From NCBI GenBank assembly GCA_039621445.1, contig CP154955.1, positions 50,683,384-50,747,383 of the forward strand: 64,000 nucleotides of DNA, in the 5' to 3' direction. Of this stretch, positions 29,457 to 40,440 are shown piece after piece. Origin of the DNA: Euglena gracilis (Eukaryota; Euglenida; Euglenophyceae; Euglenales). Under the pieces are notes generated by a model. The model worked only from the letters and a program-made list of their open reading frames with translations, did no database searches and was not told the origin of the DNA. The translations under genes and the position numbers were made by a program. Every line of letters begins with the position of its first letter. Within the stretch, counting starts at the first letter, position 1.

Positions 29457-32400
29457 TTAAACTGGGGTTTCTCCCCAGGAAATCTTCAATGGTTTTAACT
29501 TGAATTTGTTTCCCCTCCAAAATTTGCCTGAGCAAATCATGCAAAGGAGGGGCCACCTGGGGGGTGGCATTTGCTCCCCCCTGCAGTTGGTGAACATGCC
29601 CTTGTAGGGGGTGATTTTCAGGCAGGGGGTCCCTGGCACTTTCATTTTTATTAATTGGGGCCACCACGTGGCTGAATCCCAGTAGGGGGTGACCATCAAA
29701 ACTTTGGTCTGTGGAAACATTTTCAACCTGGGTAAAAATTTTTGAATTATTGACCAGGGGGGGTTTGCATAAAGATCCCCCATGCTGTCCAGTGGACATT
29801 GTAATGCATTTACTGCTGTGGCTTCCCAATGGGGCCACCTGGCCACAAATTTGGGCAGTTTTTTGTTGCCTGGGGAGGCAAATAAATCTGTTTCCAGATT
29901 TATGAAATCTTTGAACTGCTGTCTCAGCCATTGAAAAAGTTGGGGGTCTAAAGAGTAATCCCCCCTGTCCATTTCCCACCTGCTGATGGGGTCTGCTAGG
30001 CATTCCTTTGAAGGCACCCAGTTGACTTGGAGGTTTACTTGGTGCTCCATGCACCACTTGAAAAATGGTCTTAGCATTGTGTTGAAGGGGTCCTTTCTGC
30101 CCCCACCTTTTGTTAGGTAAAAATAAATTACCTGGTTGTCCACTGACAAGGAAACGGTTTCTCCAGGTTTGCTCAAACTTTTCACAGTGCTGATTGCTGC
30201 GCTGAGCTCCTTTACATTGATGTGCAAAATGGAGTCCTTTCTCCAAAATTCCTGCACAATTTCTCCTGTGTGGATGTCTAGCCCCCCCCAGGCATGGGTG
30301 CTGCTGTCTGAGTGCAACATTCTGGTTGCATTTTGGGGGAAGGGTCTGCCCCCCCAGGTGTCCAGCAGAATTTTTATTTCCCTTAATTGGGCCTTGATTT
30401 CCTGAGAAATGGGGTGTTTTGAGTCCCAGGGGGCTGTGGACTTTGCCACCAAAAAATTTGCCAGGGTGTCTGTAAAAGCCCTTAAAAAGGGCAGGGCCAT
30501 TAGATTGCATCTTATTTGGCCCAAAATGGCAGTCAACTGCCTTTTTGACATGTAATCTTTTTTCACGATTTTTCCCAGCTCCTTTTTTATGGTTTTGACT
30601 TTCTGGGGGGGCACCTGTAGCTTTCCTTCTTGGAAGTTCAGTTGAAAACCCAGATGGGTTACCACTTGGGTGGGCTGGAGGGTGGACTTTTTCACATTGA
30701 TTTTGAACCAAGAATCCAGCAAATCTTTGACAACTCTGTTGAGGTGATTTTGCAATGTGTTTTGGGTGGGGGCCACCAGCAAAATGTCGTCCAGGTAAAT
30801 AAACACCTGGATGCCCCTTTTTCTCCACAGCTTTTCGAACGTTTTCATGACTGACATAAAAATTTGGGGCATTACATTTAGCCCGAAGCAGCCTGTTTGG
30901 AATTCCCAGGTCTGCCCCCCCACCTGATGCCTTAAAAATGGCCTTAGGCCTGGACTTACTGGAATATGAAAATAGGCATCCTTCAGGTCTATTTTTGCTG
31001 CCCAGTGGCCTTTTTCCAAAACTGGAAAAATGTGCTGGATATGATCCAGCCTGAAAGGTTTTACTTGAAACTGCTGATTTATTTCTCTGCAGTCGCTGAT
31101 CATTCTCCACTTGGTTGTTCCCCCTTCTGGTTTTGAAATTAAAAACCATGGGATCAAATGCTGGGTTTTTGAATCCCAAACTCGTTTCACTGCCCCAGTT
31201 TTTTCGTAATCCAGCAGAATGTTTTCTGCCTGGTTCAGGTCCAGGTTGGCCCTGGGTTTTGGGTGGGTGGACAATTTTGGGGGATTCACACAGGGGGGTT
31301 GAATTCCATTTTTTATCAGTTGACATGTTGCTGGGGGGGCATTTTTTGTCCACCATTTTAGACTTTTTTGAAGTCTTTGGTGCAGGGGGGTGTCTCCCCA
31401 TTTTTCCTCCATGGAATGTATTTTCCCAACTAGATGATTTTCTGGGTGCTGGGTGGGGGGTGTTGGACATTGCACCCCTGGTGCCACTAGGGATTGAGTA
31501 TTCTCTGAAGGTGGCTGGGGGGGTGTGCATGCTCTGCTCACAGACTCTCTGATCCTCCACTTTGTTGTTGGTGTTGTCAAATGACATACCATAGGGGCCC
31601 CATTTTGGGTCTCCCCCTTGTTTTGGTTTGCCCCTGCCATGGGCATTGACAAAGAATTTTGAGGGGGGGTTGCCCCCTTGTCCTCCACTGCCCCTTTGGG
31701 GGCATCCTCCTGGGGCTGCCACCGTACATTTAAACCCCCTGCTGGGGGACAGCCTTTTAGCTTCTGGGGTTTTTCCCCTTCTGATAATTGATGGCCCCAG
31801 TGGCCTTGAATTTGTTGTTGTTGAGGATGGTGTTGGGCCCAATGGCAACAAGAATGATAATGGCCCCAGTGGCCTTGATGATAATTCTGGCCCCACTGGC
31901 CTTTTTGATGTCCCCATTGACTTCTCTTTGTTCTTGGGCACCATGCCCATTGAAAATCTTGGGGGGCCTCTGGGGGCCAATTCTTTTCCCCTGATGGGGT
32001 TTGTGATGAAGAAATGATTGGGGGGGTGTTGTGGACCTGTCCTGCCCCTGCCACTGGGCATCTTGTTGTGGAATCTGCCACCATGGCTTTGGTATTGTTG
32101 GCCACCCTGGCCTTGGTATTGCTGGCCGCCCTGGCCTTTGTTCCATCGGCCACCATGGCCTTTGCTGTTTTGGCCGCCATGGCCCAGCTTGCTGTTCTGG
32201 CCTCCATGGCCCAGCTTGAACAAGGTATTGGTGTAAATGGGATACGGGCCTCCATGGCCCTTGCCGTTGTGGCCTGACAGCTGCCTTGGCTTTGGTGTCC
32301 TTCGGGTTCTGACCACTGTCTGCCAGCTTCCGTGGCTGTCCCTGGGTGGGTTTTTAAAAACTTTTTCTGGGGGGGAAGGGACAGCCACGGTTCGCCACGG

Positions 32401-32486
32401 TTGCACTGCGCCGTCAGGTCGTCCAGCTGTGGCTGCAGGAAGTTCTTGTTGTTCAGCAACGCTCTTCTTTGTGTTCTCAATTGCAT
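29457..32486 (-). CDS. DIRS element 3 frame B: RT / RNase H / methyltransferase-like
   Basis: 1009 codons, uninterrupted, from ATG 32486. An Ala/Lys-rich low-complexity N-terminus (overprinting the frame A GHGG repeats), then RT: TKWRMISDCREINQQF, AAKIDLKDAYFHIPV, FGLNVMPQIF, VFIYLDDILLVAP. RNase H: LHSDSSTHAWGGL, LSVDNQVIYFYL, SKECLADPISRWEMDRGDY. C-terminal domain: FASPGNKKLPKF, MGDLYANPPWSIIQKF (NPPW motif), VTPYWDSATWWPQ. It is closely related to element 2, which suggests recent activity of this subfamily. The 8-G run at HAWGGL is intact. Confidence 0.9.
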   Translation of the reverse strand: MQLRTQRRALLNNKNFLQPQLDDLTAQCNRGEPWLSLPPQKKFLKTHPGTATEAGRQWSEPEGHQSQGSCQATTARAMEARIPFTPIPCSSWAMEARTASWAMAAKTAKAMVADGTKARAASNTKARVANNTKAMVADSTTRCPVAGAGQVHNTPPIISSSQTPSGEKNWPPEAPQDFQWAWCPRTKRSQWGHQKGQWGQNYHQGHWGHYHSCCHWAQHHPQQQQIQGHWGHQLSEGEKPQKLKGCPPAGGLNVRWQPQEDAPKGAVEDKGATPPQNSLSMPMAGANQNKGETQNGAPMVCHLTTPTTKWRIRESVSRACTPPQPPSENTQSLVAPGVQCPTPPTQHPENHLVGKIHSMEEKWGDTPLHQRLQKSLKWWTKNAPPATCQLIKNGIQPPCVNPPKLSTHPKPRANLDLNQAENILLDYEKTGAVKRVWDSKTQHLIPWFLISKPEGGTTKWRMISDCREINQQFQVKPFRLDHIQHIFPVLEKGHWAAKIDLKDAYFHIPVSPGLRPFLRHQVGGQTWEFQTGCFGLNVMPQIFMSVMKTFEKLWRKRGIQVFIYLDDILLVAPTQNTLQNHLNRVVKDLLDSWFKINVKKSTLQPTQVVTHLGFQLNFQEGKLQVPPQKVKTIKKELGKIVKKDYMSKRQLTAILGQIRCNLMALPFLRAFTDTLANFLVAKSTAPWDSKHPISQEIKAQLREIKILLDTWGGRPFPQNATRMLHSDSSTHAWGGLDIHTGEIVQEFWRKDSILHINVKELSAAISTVKSLSKPGETVSLSVDNQVIYFYLTKGGGRKDPFNTMLRPFFKWCMEHQVNLQVNWVPSKECLADPISRWEMDRGDYSLDPQLFQWLRQQFKDFINLETDLFASPGNKKLPKFVARWPHWEATAVNALQCPLDSMGDLYANPPWSIIQKFLPRLKMFPQTKVLMVTPYWDSATWWPQLIKMKVPGTPCLKITPYKGMFTNCRGEQMPPPRWPLLCMICSGKFWRGNKFKLKPLKISWGETPV
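32080..32240 (-). repeat. Minisatellite coding the GHGG/GQGG repeats of element 3
   Basis: Degenerate 18-30-bp units with GGCCACCATGGCC cores, the counterpart of the repeats in the Gag-like regions of elements 1 and 2. Confidence 0.7.
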
Positions 32487-33365
32487 TTCTCATTGAAATC
32501 TTGAATGTGTCAACAAAATTGGATTTGATATTCTCCACGAGTCTCACTTTCTGGATAATTCGATTGATTCAACTCTTTGATATTCAATTGTCAAGCTTCT
32601 TGAATTGAAGTTCCTTTCTTCTGGGTTGTCGAAGGGCAAATTAGGAATCAGCCAACTCCGGCGAAAAAAGGCACTAAGCAGGGACTCCTAACCCAACGCG
32701 TCACAATCCAAACGGGCTCACAACGGGCTCACAAGGTCTTTGTGCTTCGCCCTCGGTGTCCCGTCCTCCCTTGTCGTTTTCACTCGAGGGAGTACGAAAA
32801 ACTTTGGCTGAGGGAAACATTGCGGTCTGGGTGGGAATGTCTGAATTGTTGAGTCAGAAACCGAGGAGTCATAAAGTCCCCCCATGTTGTCCAGTGGACA
32901 TTGTTCCACAGTGGCTTGTGAGGTTTTTTTGTAACCATTGAAAAGGTTTTGGGTCCATTCGATAATCACCCCTGTCCATTTCCCGCCTGCTTATTGGGTT
33001 CAAAAAATTCATCAGATGATGCCTGGCGGGGGGGACCACCCTGCTGAAGGATGTTCTGGAGAAGCATGCAGGCTTTACCCCCCTCCGACCCCGGCGCCGG
33101 GGCCCGGAAAGGGCCATTTTCAATGAAAATTTTCTGGCCCCCCCGACCCCTATCCCCCCCGGGGGGTGTGCCTGTTAGGGGGGAAAGCAGCCACGTCGTC
33201 ACGTCGGAGAAGCTTCAGCAGTCAACTCCGGCGAAAATCGGCACTAAGCGGGACCTCCTAACCCAGCGCGCCAAAACAATCACAGCAAACCGCCGGCAAG
33301 CAAGGCATGGCCTCAAAATGTCTTTGTGCTTCGCCCTCGGTGCCCCTTCCTCCCTTGTCGGCTTT

Positions 33366-36300
33366 TCCCAAAAGCCCAAAACCCAAAGGACACCAAAATG
33401 ACACACAATGGCTTGAAATAAAAAATATATATTCTCAAAAATGTCAAACAATGCCCCCAAAAATGGGGGAAAAAATGCCATGCACCAACCCAGCCCACTA
33501 TTTTGCCCAGGTCATCGCAAAATGGCCCCAAATCAGCAAAAAAAAATTACTCCAAAATGGCAAAGATGGGTGTAATATTGGAGGTTTGTGGGACATGGAT
33601 GCTGATTTATCCTAAAATCATTCTTCATGAAAAAACAAAAAAAAAATGCAGAGAGCACCGGCTCTAAATTAACCCTCCCAATTTGAAATGGGAAAAAAAA
33701 TCCACAACACCAAACGCGGAAGAAACCCTTTGGCCATTTGTAACAGAAAATTCGCCTGGATGGCATGGCCATATCCACAACCCAAACCACCTCCAACCCC
33801 GGCTATCAGACTCCATTGTGTCTCTCAGCACCCCCAGTGGTTGAAAGTTCACAATCGGCTCGTTTTAAATTTTTTTTAGAATGATCCCGTTCGCTCGGTT
33901 ACAGTGCCCCAATAAACTCCACAATGGGCAAACGAAGAGGTTCGCCTCAAGGATCAATTGTTCCTTTGCGCCATAGGCGATTTTTGTTTCCGCGTCACTC
34001 TGGCCAGCCAAAGCGACCTGCAGAACTCGGCAGCTGGCGAGGGCAACGCATGCCCGCTGGCTAGCCCGATACAAAGTCTAGCAACGTCAAAGAAGATGCA
34101 TGACTTCCCAGGTGGGGCATTGCGTCCTCTAACCTACATCCACACACACACTCACGTGCACGCGCGCGCGCGCACACGCACACACACATAGGCACACACG
34201 TGCACACACCAACCCCCACAAAGAAAGGGGCAAAAATCAAAAAGCATGGGGACAAGATGAAAAACACGGGTGTCCCCCCAATTGTCCCACACCCAGGTTG
34301 AAACAAACAAACAAACAAAACCGCAACAATGCAAAGTTTGCCAAAAAAACAAAAACAAAAAAATCAAAAAGAAAAATCCAGTTGCATCCCATCCCCTTTG
34401 TGGATACCCCCACCTAAACCCGTTCACCCTCCTTCAATTGAACCCTGGGGGAGGTTCCCGGCTGGAAAAAACCTACTGGTTGGCGGGACTGTACAGGAAT
34501 GCTTTTACAGACTTATGGGAAGAAAATTCACACACAATTTGAGACATTAATGTGCAGTTTCATGCAATGGGGTTGTTTTGTAAATTAGAAATGGAATGTC
34601 CTTTTGCTGCAAAAACCTCATCAAAACGTTCCAAAAACCCTGTCAAAACGTTCAGAAAATCCTGTCAAAAAGTTTCAGAAGCCCTGCCATTTCCTTGCGA
34701 GAGTCATTCAATCTGTTCCAAAAATAAGGGTGTCAGCTGTGTTGAATTGCAAATCTCTGAAACATCGTTTGAGAAAGACGCCATGAGCAAAATGGAAGGG
34801 TTGAAGATAATGAGAAGGGAGAATAAATAAGGGCAAATGAAGTCGTCTGCAAAGCTTTCCTGAGGAATGGACAAACAAACGAGGGACAACGCAGTATTGG
34901 TTATGGTTTCAAAAAAAACCCCAGACGCTTTGCCAAACCCAGTAAATACTGTATTGGTCACACCAACCACTCAGGCCAAACTGGCATAAATCAATAGATT
35001 TTCACAAAAATTGCACCACCTTCGGCGCCAGGTGGGACACTTTGGTTCAGTCGATGTGCACGAAGCAATGGTGTGGTGTGGACTTGGCCGAAATGCAGGG
35101 GTGCTCCTCATGGGTTTACCTGTCAAACAAATGCCTTTCTCTTCCCACACGCAGCGAATCCCAAAATTCCTTTCCCTGCAGAGGACTTCCCAGCATGAAA
35201 GCAAAAGCCCAGTCGGGCCCACGATCACAACACCCAAAGGAGGAAAGATGGTGCTGGGCAAGGCCCGCACTGCCTGGACCACAAGACATGACCCAGGGCC
35301 TGGGTGGCTGGAACCATACATCTCGGAAAGGACCCAGGGGGGGTTGGTCTCTGGGCTAGGGTTGGAAATTTGGGCTAGCTAGCCCAGGCTGCCTAAAGAA
35401 AGCTGCTAAACACACTTTTCAAAAAATGAGCATCTAACAACCCCCCAAAAACGCCCCAACCACCCGAAACACCATTTTTGGCCATTTTTGAGCACTTTTT
35501 TCAAAACAAGTTTCGGCGCGCCTGGGACACAGCCGCAGCTGGTTGGGATCTGCGTGGTTTGAGCGATGAAAACCGTTCCACCTGCCGAGGGGTCCGCTCT
35601 GACTTTCTGGGTGTCTCGCTGAGAGCTTGAATGGATAATTTGCGCGGCAATTGGCATGCCGACTGCCCAGCAAACGTTGCCTTGGTGGTCACGCAAACTC
35701 CAAATGCACCTCAGAAACTGGGAAAATACTGGGAAAACAAATGGAGCTTTGTGAGGAACCCATTCCAAACGTGTTTTTTACATGATTTTGCGCCCCCCCC
35801 CCTGTCTAAGAACCCGAAAAGATAAGTAAGGAAGAACTGGGGGGGGGGGGTTCTGTAACGTGGTCAGCAGGCGAAAAATAAGACAATTCCATTTAACTTG
35901 GCCTGTGCGATTTAATGAAATATAATGTTATTCAACAAAAAAAAAATGTCACGTATTTCCACACAATTTCCACACAATTTTTACAAAAATGACATTATTT
36001 CTGGAGAAATGGATTTATGTGGTCATACATGATTCTACAATTTTTAACAATTTTTTCACATTTTACATTTTTTTTTACACTTTACATTTTTTACGACTTT
36101 ACAATTCGCATTTCGCGAATAACCCAGGCATGGTGTGAAAATTCTTGAAGCTTCAGGGGGGAATTGCTATCGGAGGCCTTTGAAAGAAATGCGGAAAAAA
36201 TGACATCAGGAATATAAACTTTTCTGCTGGAGGGGACTTAGAATCATAAAGGAAAAAAAAATAGAAATTCTAAAAAATTTCATAATTTTGGTCATTTTTC

Positions 36301-36875
36301 AAAACCGGCAAAAATGACAAAAACGTTGGTATCAGGTGAAATCTGGTCCAGGATGCTCAATTTTTCTAAGGCGAAATTATTTCCCAGCAGAAGGAAAACC
36401 AAAAAAGGCCAAAAAATTGCCAAATTTTGTCAAAATTTGGAAAATTTGGCAAATTTTCACAAACTTACAACAAAACTAACAAAAAAACACCTGGGTTCCT
36501 TTGTGAGACGTCTGAGGAATGGCCGGAAGTTCGGCCCGGAACTTTCATTTCACCTTCCATCTCAGGTTCATGCGGAAAAATTTCGGAAAGGGAAAAAATT
36601 GTGGAAATTGCGGAAGGATTGCGGAAATTGCGGAAGAACTGCAGATATCAAATTCCTCCCCTGAAGCTTTTGCAATGCATTCCACCCTGAAGAAACTGCT
36701 GTGTGGCATCATCCCAGGTTGTAGATAGGCTTCGGATGCAGCAGAACGACAATGCAATGGCACTATGAAATTCAAAAGATTTCGAGAGAAAAAAGAAATT
36801 CGAGGGAAGAAAGAGGAAAGGTACGGCGATGCGTTCTGGGTGACTGGCGTTAAACCTTGGTCACCTTCGTCGACG
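33366..36875. other. Repeat-rich stretch, no secure gene
   Basis: Contents: a CA/CG microsatellite at 34141-34207; a block at 35355-35530 (GGGCTAGCTAGCCCAGG, ATTTTTGGCCATTTTTGAGC, TTTCGGCGCGCC) similar to 40740-41035; a 10-G run near 35840; and very AT-rich DNA at 35880-36320. A minus-strand reading at about 35290-35110 (TIFPPLGVVIVGPTGLLLSC) could be an exon, but I cannot support it further. Confidence 0.4.
34141..34207 (+). repeat. (CA)n/(CG)n microsatellite
   Basis: CACACACACTCACGTGCACG followed by alternating CG and CA units; alternating purine-pyrimidine DNA that could adopt Z-form. Confidence 0.9.
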
Positions 36876-38135
36876 GACCCTTTGCGTTGGTTGGATTCCA
36901 TGGGGCAATTTTGACTGACTCAACAGCAGGACCTTCTTGCCGCAGTGGGAAGAGTGGGCTGTGCTTCCGAAAATGGGAGGCTCAAAAAACCACAGTAAAA
37001 AGATCCTGAAAGTCAACGCCCACCACAGATTTCTCCGACACCTTCTCGTCGAGAGCGGGGCGCTCATGGTGGGCAGTTGGCAGGACAGCTGGCTCGAACG
37101 CATGGCACTGCTGCGGGAGCTATCGGCGAACTGCCACCCATACCAGGCTTGCTGAGCCCCCGAGGGTTGGGGTTTGGTTAGGGTGGGGCAGCCACCACAG
37201 ATTGGTGGGGGGGCACTTTTTCCCAGGGCCCAAACCCACCCACTTACCTTCTTTTTTCGAAACCCCCCCCCCCCCCGCCCCCCCCCCCCCAGGGTCAACC
37301 ACCCACACACCCACCCAAAATCCAGCCAAAATTGGCTGAAAACACTGAAAAAAATTTCCGGCCCAGCCTTTGGCAAAACAAAAACCTGACGCATGGTGCA
37401 CCCAGGGGGGGGGGTGGAATCCAGAGGGTGGAACCCACCCACCCACCCACCCGAAACCCCCCCCCAGAGGTCACACAGGTGTTTAGTGAATGTATGTCGG
37501 AAACATCATGGGGGGGACCCCACCAACACCCGTTTTCAAAATAACAACAACTGCTAATTTTCCAAATGTGCCAGTTGGGTCAACTTTTCCCTTTGAAATC
37601 CAACTCCACCCTCAGGAATGCCTCCCCAACCAATTTTGAAAATTTTGTCACTTGTGCCCCCCTGCATTGTGAACCAGTTCGCTGCATTCATTGCACCATA
37701 TACTTTTCATGCAAAAAAATTGCGGAAAATTGAAAGGGAAAAAAAGGCAGAAATTGTGGAGAATTGTGGAAATTGCAGGAAGATTGCGATACCAGTCCCT
37801 CCCGCATCCCCCTGCTGGTCAGCACCCTAAACAACTAAACAAGGTTTGGGGCTCAAACTTGAAATGCAAAAAAAAAAACAACCACCCCCAAAAATTAGGC
37901 AAAACACCCAACCAGGCCTGATGACCTTTAATCTGATGCCTTCACATGCCGACAGTTTTTGTGCGTTTTGAGCAGTGGCATGGGTGAGGCCAATGGGCAT
38001 GGTGGCCGACCCACGGGCCATGGTGTCCAGACTGAGGGCCATCTGGGAGGCCTCGGCCAGGGTGTCGAGCTGAGTGGCAGAACCATCCAGGTTGCAGATG
38101 GAGTCCAGGGGACAGACTCCGGGAGACGCTTTGCC
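36876..38135 (-). CDS. Candidate split gene of unknown function
   Basis: The strongest exon is 38135-37926 (70 codons, acceptor TCGTCGCAG, donor AAG|GTCATC, phase 0/0). It encodes GSATQLDTLAEASQMALSL then ARGSATMPIGLTHATAQ, an Ala/Thr/Ser-rich helical-looking segment. Two weaker minus-strand candidates follow: about 37110-36995, phase 0 (FEPAVLPTAHHERPALDEK), and about 36945-36876 (VESVKIAPWNPTNAKGPSTK, donor before GTGACC). I do not recognise the family. A plus-strand reading of the middle exon is also open, so only the first exon has fair support. Confidence 0.38.
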
Positions 38136-40060
38136 CTGCGACGAAGGAACGCCCTTCAGAAGATGGAGACAGTTTCAATGGAAATGCATTCATTTCGGCG
38201 GTTCAGTGGTCTGTTTTTTTTGAATCCATTTTTGACTGCGAAAATTTTGCCCAAATAACAATCAAACCCCCAAATGATAAACCTTCCCTGCACCCAACTT
38301 CGAGCGTCCAAATAATAAACTGAGGGGGTAGTTTGGGGGGGGTTCCCTTTGGGGTTTCCTCTCAAGCCTGTCAACCTGTCTGGAACAAAGTGTGATCAGA
38401 ACATGATTTTTTTTGTAAATGACAGGGTTTTCAACAAAAAAAGGTAATTTCAACAGATCATGTGTGCGTTTGGCGACGTTGCTGTGATTAAAATTATCCT
38501 CAGACTGCAACAGGACAAACCTGAGCTGTGATGGTGTGGTTCTGCAGGGAGAATTCGCAGGAATCGGAATCAGAAGCACTCTCTTGGCTGGCCAACTTTT
38601 CTTTCACAAAGTCGCCCACCTCCTCTGCCAGCATCAGGCACATTTTCCCCCTAAAAAGGAGCGGCCTTGCCTGACAGCTAAAACTGTGGGGGGAGACAAC
38701 CCTCACCCACGCGCGCGCGTGTACACACACACAAACCCAAAACAAAAAAAATGCCACGTAGCTGTTTCAGGGAGAGAATTTCTTGAGGACCCCAGGGCTG
38801 GCTGGTTAAAAAAAAATGCTGGATGGCTGGACCCCTGGGGCAGGGTCGGCTGCCAAGCTGGTCCCAGCCCGAAAACAGGCAAGAAAGAAGCCAAACTTGC
38901 TGGACCCCAAGAGGGGGGGGTGTGCACAGCCCGGCTGGGAGCTGCTGGCTGGAAAACAGGTGCTGGCTGTCTGGACCCCCCACAGGGGCCCCTGGCTTCA
39001 GGCATCGCCCACCCCAGGTCAAAAAAAAAAAGCCTGGCCAGCATCTCCTTCAAGCGTTCCGTGTAAGCAACAGTAGTCTCTGGTATGTATTTGTATCTGC
39101 AAAGTAGGGAAGGGTCTGAACCTTCGAGTCTCAATAGAACTGCAACAGCACTTCTGCCCAGAATCAATGTCCCAGACTCTTTCGAGCCACTGATGAGGGC
39201 CACTGATGGGGGGCTATTTGATTGGGGGGGGGGGGCATTCCTCACCATTTCCCAACTGGCCCAAGTAAAGCCAGGGTTTTTTTTAAGCTAGTGGGGGAGG
39301 GGTCCCCCCCACCCACCCACCCCTGAGGGGGGGGCCGGGGGGGTCAAGGTGTAGAAGTGGGGTCGGGGGGGGGGGGCGCCCCCCCGAGATTTTGGAAATT
39401 TGTTTTGAAAAGTGTGTAATTTACTCGACACATTCTCCGTGCTTTTTCAATTCTCACATTAAAAAACTCAACTTTTCCTTGAACTTTCGGGGGTTGTTAC
39501 CGTTGGACGTCGCCACCGTCTCGCAGCCCTTCGGACGGCCAAACAAGTCCAGAACTCACGGGTCGAAGGGGGCGAAAATCTTCCTTTTTCAATTGGGGGT
39601 CATTGTTTGTGAATATCCCCACTGCCGTCTCGCCCTTTGGTCTTTTGAGGAAGCTTTTTGGAAAAATGTAATACCGTCCAGCCGCCCTTCGGGCAAATAT
39701 GCATCACCGTCCAGCTGCCCTTTTAGGTGGCAATACATTTTTTTGTTCCATGCAAAATGGCTCGGAGGGGGCGGTTTTGGGAGGCAACTCTCATTGCCAT
39801 CTCTTTTTTCGCATTTTGCACTCTTTTTTGAAATCCCAAAAACACAAAAGGCATCACCGTCTCTTGCCGGCCATTGGGCGGCTTGAAAGCTTCCAAACTG
39901 TGAGGTATTTCTGCCGTGATGTCAAAAATTGCCACATTTTTTGTCACATTCAGTGCATTTTTTTCAAAAAAAATGAACGGAAACACCTCCGAATGTCCCT
40001 GAAGACGTCAAAAAACGCCCCAAATTCAAAAAAAAAAAAAGGTGAAACCCGGTCAAATCA
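38136..40060. other. No gene recognised
   Basis: Holds a CG/CA microsatellite (38706-38732), a block of G-rich dispersed repeat (38815-39010), C/G runs at 39290-39385 and AT-rich DNA after 39400. Confidence 0.4.
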
Positions 40061-40069
40061 AACCCTGAC

Positions 40070-40136
40070 CCTAACTCTAACCCTAACCCAAACCCTAACC
40101 CTGATCCTGACCCCAACCCAACCCTAACCCTCTCCT
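40070..40136 (+). repeat. Degenerate CCCTAA telomere-like array
   Basis: About ten CCCTAA/CCCTGA/CCCAAC units, with a shorter echo (AACCCTAACCCTA) at 40468-40482 on the far side of the adjacent hairpin. Confidence 0.7.
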
Positions 40137-40249
40137 TCATCACCCTAACCCACTCCTTCATTAACCGACTTGGAAAAAATTTCAGTGGCGGTCGGATGGC
40201 GAACAAGTGGGCTGCAGCCGGCTGTTCGGCCAGCTGTTCAGAAACGTGA

Positions 40250-40440
40250 TAAACTTGTCCCTACAAGGTACCAGCGAAACCCAAAGAGCCGCCCAACAAG
40301 GGAAAATACACATGGGGGGGACCCTCGCTCTGCACCTTCGGCGCCTCGCTCGGGTCCCCCCATGTTTTTAACCCTAGTTGGGCAGCTCTTTGGGTTCGCT
40401 GGGTACCTTGTAGAGACCAATCTAACAACGTTCAGCGGGA
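40250..40440. repeat. Long hairpin next to the telomere-like array
   Basis: Arms of about 65-70 bp (ACAAGGTACCAGCGAAACCC... with ...GGGTTCGCTGGGTACCTTGT) separated by a spacer of roughly 30-35 bp containing CTTCGGCGCCTCG. Confidence 0.75.

Larger units (their letters stand above)
28328..32493 (-). pseudogene. DIRS element 3 frame A: Gag-like to tyrosine recombinase, one frameshift
   Basis: Starts at ATG 32493, 7 nt before the frame B ATG, and is open to 28879 (about 1205 codons). N-terminal motif DSHGSWQTVVRTRRTPK and GHGG-type repeats (KGHGGRWNKGQGGQQY). The recombinase has ARNAYSAMLLIPGFGGLRF and LYRSSDLAQVKRT, then a 5-bp tandem duplication (TTTCATTTCATT region near 28885-28896) shifts the frame. 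The rest continues from about 28890 in the next frame: HSTRGAGVGLLKKLG, IGQLKG (Leu for the usual Trp) and TAHYQRLG, ending ALSRDS at 28328. A single lesion separates it from an intact gene. Confidence 0.75.
28247..32797 (-). mobile_element. DIRS-like retrotransposon, element 3 (inverted interior)
   Basis: A 4551-bp element nested in an older copy. On the plus strand it begins with a canonical left end (GACACCTCGGGCTCCGCA at 28247) and finishes with a canonical right end (GAGGGAGTACGA, ending 32797), yet the genes read on the minus strand. Relative to element 2 the coding interior is therefore flipped between the inverted repeats. The internal complementary region at 28502-28606 (junction 28571/28572) is consequently in direct orientation to the ends. 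Insertion added no duplication and lost no target base. Confidence 0.88.
27885..33365 (-). pseudogene. Old, internally deleted DIRS copy interrupted by element 3
   Basis: Two halves flank element 3. Right part, minus strand: terminal inverted repeat 33187-33365 (ACTCCGGCGA, GGACCTCCTAACCCAGCGC), then NPISRREMDRGDYRMDPK and QCPLDNMGGLY at 33010-32798, matching the RNase H and methyltransferase regions of elements 2 and 3. Left part: MVTPPPLGIHQS, then HSTGGAGVGFLKKL (recombinase) at 28246-27900, and a decayed half of the internal complementary region near 27890-27920. Rejoining the halves at the insertion point restores CAAAGTTTT followed by GATGGTCACC, as in element 2. Frames are multiply broken. 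Confidence 0.75.

Noticed and set aside
36937-37155. Plus-strand reading WQDSWLERMALLRELSANCH
   Set aside because: The minus strand gives a phase 0 candidate exon with an acceptor and a GT donor in line with its neighbour; the plus reading lacks a partner. Ambiguous, so not annotated.
40070-40136. True telomere end
   Set aside because: The array is short, degenerate and internal, with ordinary sequence on both sides.
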